64,000 bases of DNA from Acidobacteriaceae bacterium. Its GTDB lineage: Bacteria; Acidobacteriota; Terriglobia; Terriglobales; Acidobacteriaceae. The stretch lies in assembly GCA_003134655.1 (NCBI GenBank), contig PLBY01000042.1:1-64000 (forward strand), written 5' to 3'. The translations under genes were made by a program, and so were the position numbers. Positions 60,566-64,000 of this stretch are shown piece by piece (within the stretch, counting starts at the first letter, position 1; each line of letters begins with the position of its first letter). The notes beneath the pieces were generated by a model. That model had not been told where the DNA came from. It made no database searches and saw only the letters and a program-made list of their open reading frames with translations.

Positions 60566-60905
60566 AAGCAGATCTCCTATCCACGTAGGTGGAACGACGC
60601 CGCGCACTCGTGCGGGCATAGCGCAAACGGCCGCCCATCATTGGGAGAGACGCAGCTCATTCGCGTTGACACAAATTGTCAACCCAAGCGGGTTACTGCA
60701 CCACTTACTTTGGTACTTGAACCACTACGGAGAAATTCAGCCGAGCAGCATCATTTGCGCGGAACTCCACGCCAAATGCAACTTTCCGCGCGTTTGCCGG
60801 GCAATTTGTCAGCTCAGGTACATGCACTTCGGTAAGCCCCGGTGCCTCCTTTGCGAGGCACGTAACCATCGGAAGGGCAAGCTCGAGTAAACTCGGGGCA
60901 AGGAA
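60566..60905. other. Gap upstream of pilB, with inverted repeat
   Basis: 340 bp. A 17 bp palindrome, TTGACA-CAAAT-TGTCAA, is at 60666-60682, about 100 bp upstream of pilB, and could be an operator or contain a -35 for the pilus operon. A 7 bp hairpin (GTGCCTC with GAGGCAC) is at 60842-60861 before the divergent glycosylase gene. I looked for a sigma-54 promoter here and did not find the exact GG-N10-GC spacing. Confidence 0.5.
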
Positions 60906-61688
60906 TTGCAAAACTTGTCACGGGCCCACAAAGAGAAAGAGCAGGAAGTGCGTCAGTACTATCGCGCCCTTTATCGTGCTTGGGGCGCACAACACTGGTG
61001 GCCGGCGGAAACACGCTTTGAAGTGATCGCCGGAGCGTACCTGACCCAGAATACCGCGTGGAATAATGTGGAACTTGCGCTTGCGAACCTGCGTGCCGCG
61101 AACGTTCTCAGCGTGGAAGGCATCCGCAGCGTCTCGCAAGCCCGACTCGAACACCTGATTCGCCCTTCAGGATACTTCCGCCAGAAAGCGAAGCGGCTCA
61201 AAACGTTCGTTTCCTTCCTCGACACGACATATGGCGGCTCGCTGGATCATTTGTTCTCGCGACCGACCAGCCAGCTTCGCGAGGAACTGCTCAGCCTGAA
61301 CGGTGTCGGCCCCGAAACCGCAGACTCGATCCTGCTCTACGCGGGGAATCATCCCGTCTTCGTTGTGGACGCCTACACGCGTCGCATCCTGGATCGGCAC
61401 AGTATTCTGCCGGCGAAGGCGGATTACGAGGAAATTCGGGCGCTGTTCGAGCAGGCGCTGGCGCCAGTGGCTCATAAGCAGCCCGCGAAGGTAGCGGCTC
61501 AGCTTGCATCCGCCATTCACGGCGCTGCACATCCACCCTCAGCAATGAGCACAGCGGCTCGTATGCCGCTAGCTCAGGTCTACAACGAGATGCACGGGCT
61601 CATTGTGGGTGTTGGAAAAAACTATTGCAGAAAAACCAAAGCTGCGTGCGAAGAATGTCCACTGCGGCCATTCCTGCCGGCACCATGA
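60906..61688 (+). CDS. Endonuclease III/MagIII-like DNA glycosylase
   Basis: 260 aa from a TTG; a TTG three codons later fits the AAGGA spacing better. The helix-hairpin-helix region is LNGVGPETADSILLYA, followed by the catalytic Asp in FVVDAYTRR. Where Nth has a catalytic lysine (GRKTA), this has Glu (GPETA), so a monofunctional 3-methyladenine glycosylase like MagIII is likely. The C-terminal Fe-S site keeps three cysteines (CRKTKAACEEC) but lacks the fourth. Confidence 0.85.
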   Translation: MQNLSRAHKEKEQEVRQYYRALYRAWGAQHWWPAETRFEVIAGAYLTQNTAWNNVELALANLRAANVLSVEGIRSVSQARLEHLIRPSGYFRQKAKRLKTFVSFLDTTYGGSLDHLFSRPTSQLREELLSLNGVGPETADSILLYAGNHPVFVVDAYTRRILDRHSILPAKADYEEIRALFEQALAPVAHKQPAKVAAQLASAIHGAAHPPSAMSTAARMPLAQVYNEMHGLIVGVGKNYCRKTKAACEECPLRPFLPAP

Positions 61689-61796
61689 AAAGCATGTGCA
61701 GCAGCTAGGTGCCGGGATAGAAGGACGTACACTTTCGACTGCTTTATCGGGCTCTTTGGGAAGCCTACAATTACGCATCCCCCAAGGAGACGGATC

Positions 61797-62141
61797 ATGA
61801 AAATTGTCGGCATCGAGGGAATGTCGCCTGATCAGATGCAATTTGAGATTCAACGCGGGGCAAAGCTGATCTGCTACCAATACTGCATTTCGATTCTAGT
61901 GATAACCTTCCGCCGGTCCTCTGACGCTTACTTTCTGCGTGCAGGAGAAAGCGCGGTTTCGAAGGGATTGCCCTGGACCCTGCTCAGCTTGGTTGCAGGC
62001 TGGTGGGGAATTCCGTGGGGCCCGATTTTCACCATACAATCGCTGGTGACGAATTTTCAGGGTGGGAAAGATCTGACCGCCGAGTTCAGCAGTCGCCTCA
62101 CCCGGCCCACCGCAACGCAGGCTGTCGCAGCCAAGGCTTGA
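61797..62141 (+). CDS. Conserved hypothetical membrane-associated protein
   Basis: 114 aa. The opening IEGMSPDQMQFEIQRGAKLICYQYCIS is followed by a hydrophobic region with LLSLVAGWWGIPWGPIFTI, and a short polar tail ending in TQAVAAKA. The GWWGIPWGP block looks like a strongly conserved motif. Not assigned to a named family. It is 6 bp from the GH10 gene and in the same direction, so may be co-transcribed. Confidence 0.65.
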   Translation: MKIVGIEGMSPDQMQFEIQRGAKLICYQYCISILVITFRRSSDAYFLRAGESAVSKGLPWTLLSLVAGWWGIPWGPIFTIQSLVTNFQGGKDLTAEFSSRLTRPTATQAVAAKA

Positions 62142-62148
62142 GTCGGCA

Positions 62149-63222
62149 ATGAAATTCTTCCTCCGTAACCGCCTTGTCCAATGTCTGCTGGCCACGGCGG
62201 TTTTGGGGAACGCGAATCCGCAGACGCTTCGCGAAGCGGCGCTCGGCCGAAACATCCTCGTTGGCGCCGCAGTTCGTCCTTCCCTGTTTTCCGAAGCCGC
62301 CTACTCGACAACCCTGTCTCACGAGTTCAACATGGTCGAGCCAGAGGATGCGATGAAGTGGTGGACCGTGAGGCACACTGCTGGCGCGTTCGACTTTCGT
62401 GAAGGCGATCAAGTCGTACAGTTCGCGCTGGCTCACCGCATGAAAGTTCGCGGGCACTGTCTGGTTTGGGATCACAACAATCCCGACTGGCTGACGCAGG
62501 GTCACTTCACTCCAACTCAGCTATCCCAGTTGCTGCAAGAACACATCACGACCGTCGTGAAACACTATGCGGGCCAGGTCTTCGCATGGGATGTAGTAAA
62601 CGAGGCTCTGGATGAGAACGGGCACGTGAAAAATTCTCCCTGGTACAACCAGCCCGGCATTGGCCTGTCCGACAAGGGCACCGCATATATCGAGCAGGCT
62701 TTCCGCTGGGCGCGCGCGGCTGACCCACAGGCGCTGCTCTTCTACAACGAGGCAGAGGGCGAAGGGATGAATCGCAAGTCCGACGCGATCTATGCGATGG
62801 TGAAGGATTTCAAACATCGCGGCGTCCCCATCGACGGCGTTGGCCTACAGATGCACGTTTCGCAGCCTGACCTCGACACCGCCCCGATCGCCGCCAATAT
62901 CGCGCGTCTCACCTCGTTGGGTTTGCAAGTTCACATCACGGAACTCGACGTGTCTCTCCCCCTAGACTCAAGTGGCCAGGCACAACGCAGCGATCTTCTT
63001 CGCCAGGCCGAGGTCTATCGCCGCATAGTGCGGGCGTGCCTTCAAAATCCGGGCTGCACTGCAATCCAAACCTGGGGATTCACCGACAAGTACTCGTGGA
63101 TCGGCTCCCATTCCCACGGCACACGCGGGGCGGCACTTCCTTTTGATCGCACCTACAAGCCCAAGCCCGCTTATGACGCCATACTCGAAGAGGTTTCCGC
63201 CAAACGGACCGGCCCGCAATAA
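62149..63222 (+). CDS. Endo-1,4-beta-xylanase, GH10 family
   Basis: 357 aa with an N-terminal signal-like segment (about residues 1-25). Acid/base Glu152 is in WDVVNEAL and the nucleophile Glu265 is in HITELDVSL; other GH10 blocks (FNMVEPEDAMKW, RGHCLVWDHNNPDW, GVGLQMHVS) are present. It hydrolyses xylan backbones and suits a plant-polymer-degrading soil organism. There is no carbohydrate-binding module. The esterase at 41 kb is a possible functional partner but is not linked. Confidence 0.95.
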   Translation: MKFFLRNRLVQCLLATAVLGNANPQTLREAALGRNILVGAAVRPSLFSEAAYSTTLSHEFNMVEPEDAMKWWTVRHTAGAFDFREGDQVVQFALAHRMKVRGHCLVWDHNNPDWLTQGHFTPTQLSQLLQEHITTVVKHYAGQVFAWDVVNEALDENGHVKNSPWYNQPGIGLSDKGTAYIEQAFRWARAADPQALLFYNEAEGEGMNRKSDAIYAMVKDFKHRGVPIDGVGLQMHVSQPDLDTAPIAANIARLTSLGLQVHITELDVSLPLDSSGQAQRSDLLRQAEVYRRIVRACLQNPGCTAIQTWGFTDKYSWIGSHSHGTRGAALPFDRTYKPKPAYDAILEEVSAKRTGPQ

Positions 63223-63340
63223 GCCACAGCCATCGGCCCGATAACTGAACGGTGTCGCTCGCCGCGCATGCACCGTACCTCTGCGCCCCTGCATCTATAA
63301 TGACTTGCATATCCCGACTCTCTGAGAGCTTGGGTACGGA

Positions 63341-64000
63341 ATGCGCGTGGCACAACCAGCCTCAATCCCGCCGCAAAAGACTTCGCACCGCAAGCAGGTA
63401 ATCATCCTGCTGGCGATTTCTGTCTTTGTATTGCTGGCCATTCTGGTTTCGCAGACTGCCTTTGATCTGACTTTCCTGCGTCCCGGAAACAATCAGGACA
63501 TCGTGGTCTTCGCCGCTCTCTCAGCACTGATCTTCCTGCTGTTCGTCGCGCTGACCTTCGTTCTGCTGCGCAATCTGCTCAAACTCTTTGCCGAGCGCCG
63601 TCTCGGAGTGCTGGGCTCGAAGTTTCGTACTCGCATGGTGGCCGGTGCGCTTCTGCTGTCGTCGCTGCCGGTGATGGTCATGTACTGGTTTGCGTACGGG
63701 TTGATGAACCGCTCGATCGACAAGTGGTTCTCAACGCCGGTCGAAGAAGTGAGGGCCGACACGCACGCGATGGCAACGCTGCTTGCCAGTTACGCCATGC
63801 AGAACGCTCGTGCCGAAGCGTCTGCGATTGCGACATCTCCGGAACTCGAGCATGGCTTTTCCAACCACGGATTTTCGGGGGTGGTGAGCGAGTTTCAACA
63901 TCACGAAGTGACCCTGCAAGGCGGATTTGCCCTGGCGGTTGTGGATGATAATGAAGAGGCCAGCTTCAATGCGCCTGCCCCTTGGGGGATCCTAAAGCCG
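63341..64000 (+). CDS. NtrY-like sensor histidine kinase, 5' part (truncated by window)
   Basis: 220 codons are visible from the ATG at 63341, and the frame stays open to the window end. Three hydrophobic helices are seen (about residues 19-38, 51-73 and 96-117), with the typical NtrY sequence RNLLKLFAERRLGVLGSKFRTRMV between the second and third. A periplasmic sensing region follows. The kinase core lies beyond the window, so the class is inferred from the N-terminus alone. Confidence 0.8.
   Translation, partial: MRVAQPASIPPQKTSHRKQVIILLAISVFVLLAILVSQTAFDLTFLRPGNNQDIVVFAALSALIFLLFVALTFVLLRNLLKLFAERRLGVLGSKFRTRMVAGALLLSSLPVMVMYWFAYGLMNRSIDKWFSTPVEEVRADTHAMATLLASYAMQNARAEASAIATSPELEHGFSNHGFSGVVSEFQHHEVTLQGGFALAVVDDNEEASFNAPAPWGILKP

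Noticed and set aside
60566-60905. Sigma-54 promoter for pilB
   Set aside because: The best candidate has GG-N11-GC spacing, not GG-N10-GC.

Overview
The window reads as a chromosomal segment of an Acidobacteriota member, probably Terriglobia/Koribacter-like. This is inferred from gene content: the futalosine menaquinone genes mqnA, mqnC and mqnD; a DUF1800/DUF1501 pair; lipid A and lipoprotein genes of a Gram-negative envelope (lpxD, lnt); a type IV pilus operon; macrolide-exporter-type permeases; a GH10 xylanase; and moderately high GC. No rRNA, tRNA, CRISPR array, prophage or transposase gene was seen. There are about 60 genes, mostly housekeeping and cell-envelope functions, in short operons on both strands.

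Layout. 0-8 kb: mqnC, a WxxGxW-repeat secreted protein, a TetR-controlled operon (membrane protein, DUF393 protein, TetR, SDR) with twin palindromic operators, an unlinked nuoB, a Rieske ferredoxin and a YdjM-like membrane protein. 8-16 kb: DUF1800/DUF1501 pair, GAF/HD-GYP protein, HAD hydrolase, bioY-mqnD. 16-25 kb: topA and dprA, separated by a four-helix-bundle gene inside inverted repeats, then mqnA, rarA and a GAF/PP2C phosphatase. 25-33 kb: CPBP protease and an overlapping lnt-prfB-HD hydrolase-unknown-YccU operon in which prfB has a programmed +1 frameshift, then lpxD and a P-loop gene. 33-40 kb: small lipoproteins and a membrane-stress operon (XRE regulator, NfeD-like, DUF1648, flotillin, three glycine-zipper microproteins, PspA, small TM protein) behind a strong promoter with an overlapping operator. 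40-46 kb: dppC and dppB separated by two opposite-strand genes, then a CBS/CorC protein. 46-52 kb: HlyD adaptor, two MacB-type permeases and a DUF4097 protein, with no ATPase, then a SAM hydrolase. 53-61 kb: pilB-pilT-pilC-pilS-pilR. 61-64 kb: MagIII-like glycosylase, unknown protein, GH10 xylanase and the 5' part of an NtrY-like kinase.

The most unusual layer is intergenic. Many gaps carry imperfect tandem arrays of 7-10 bp units, often as inverted pairs that would form long hairpins. One such pair flanks the four-helix-bundle gene, which resembles the ORFs of 23S rRNA intervening sequences, and it sits between dprA and topA, normally neighbours. A separate 123 bp element has perfect 24 bp terminal inverted repeats and partial relatives elsewhere in the window. 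Several genes take their stop codon or N-terminal codons from these repeats.
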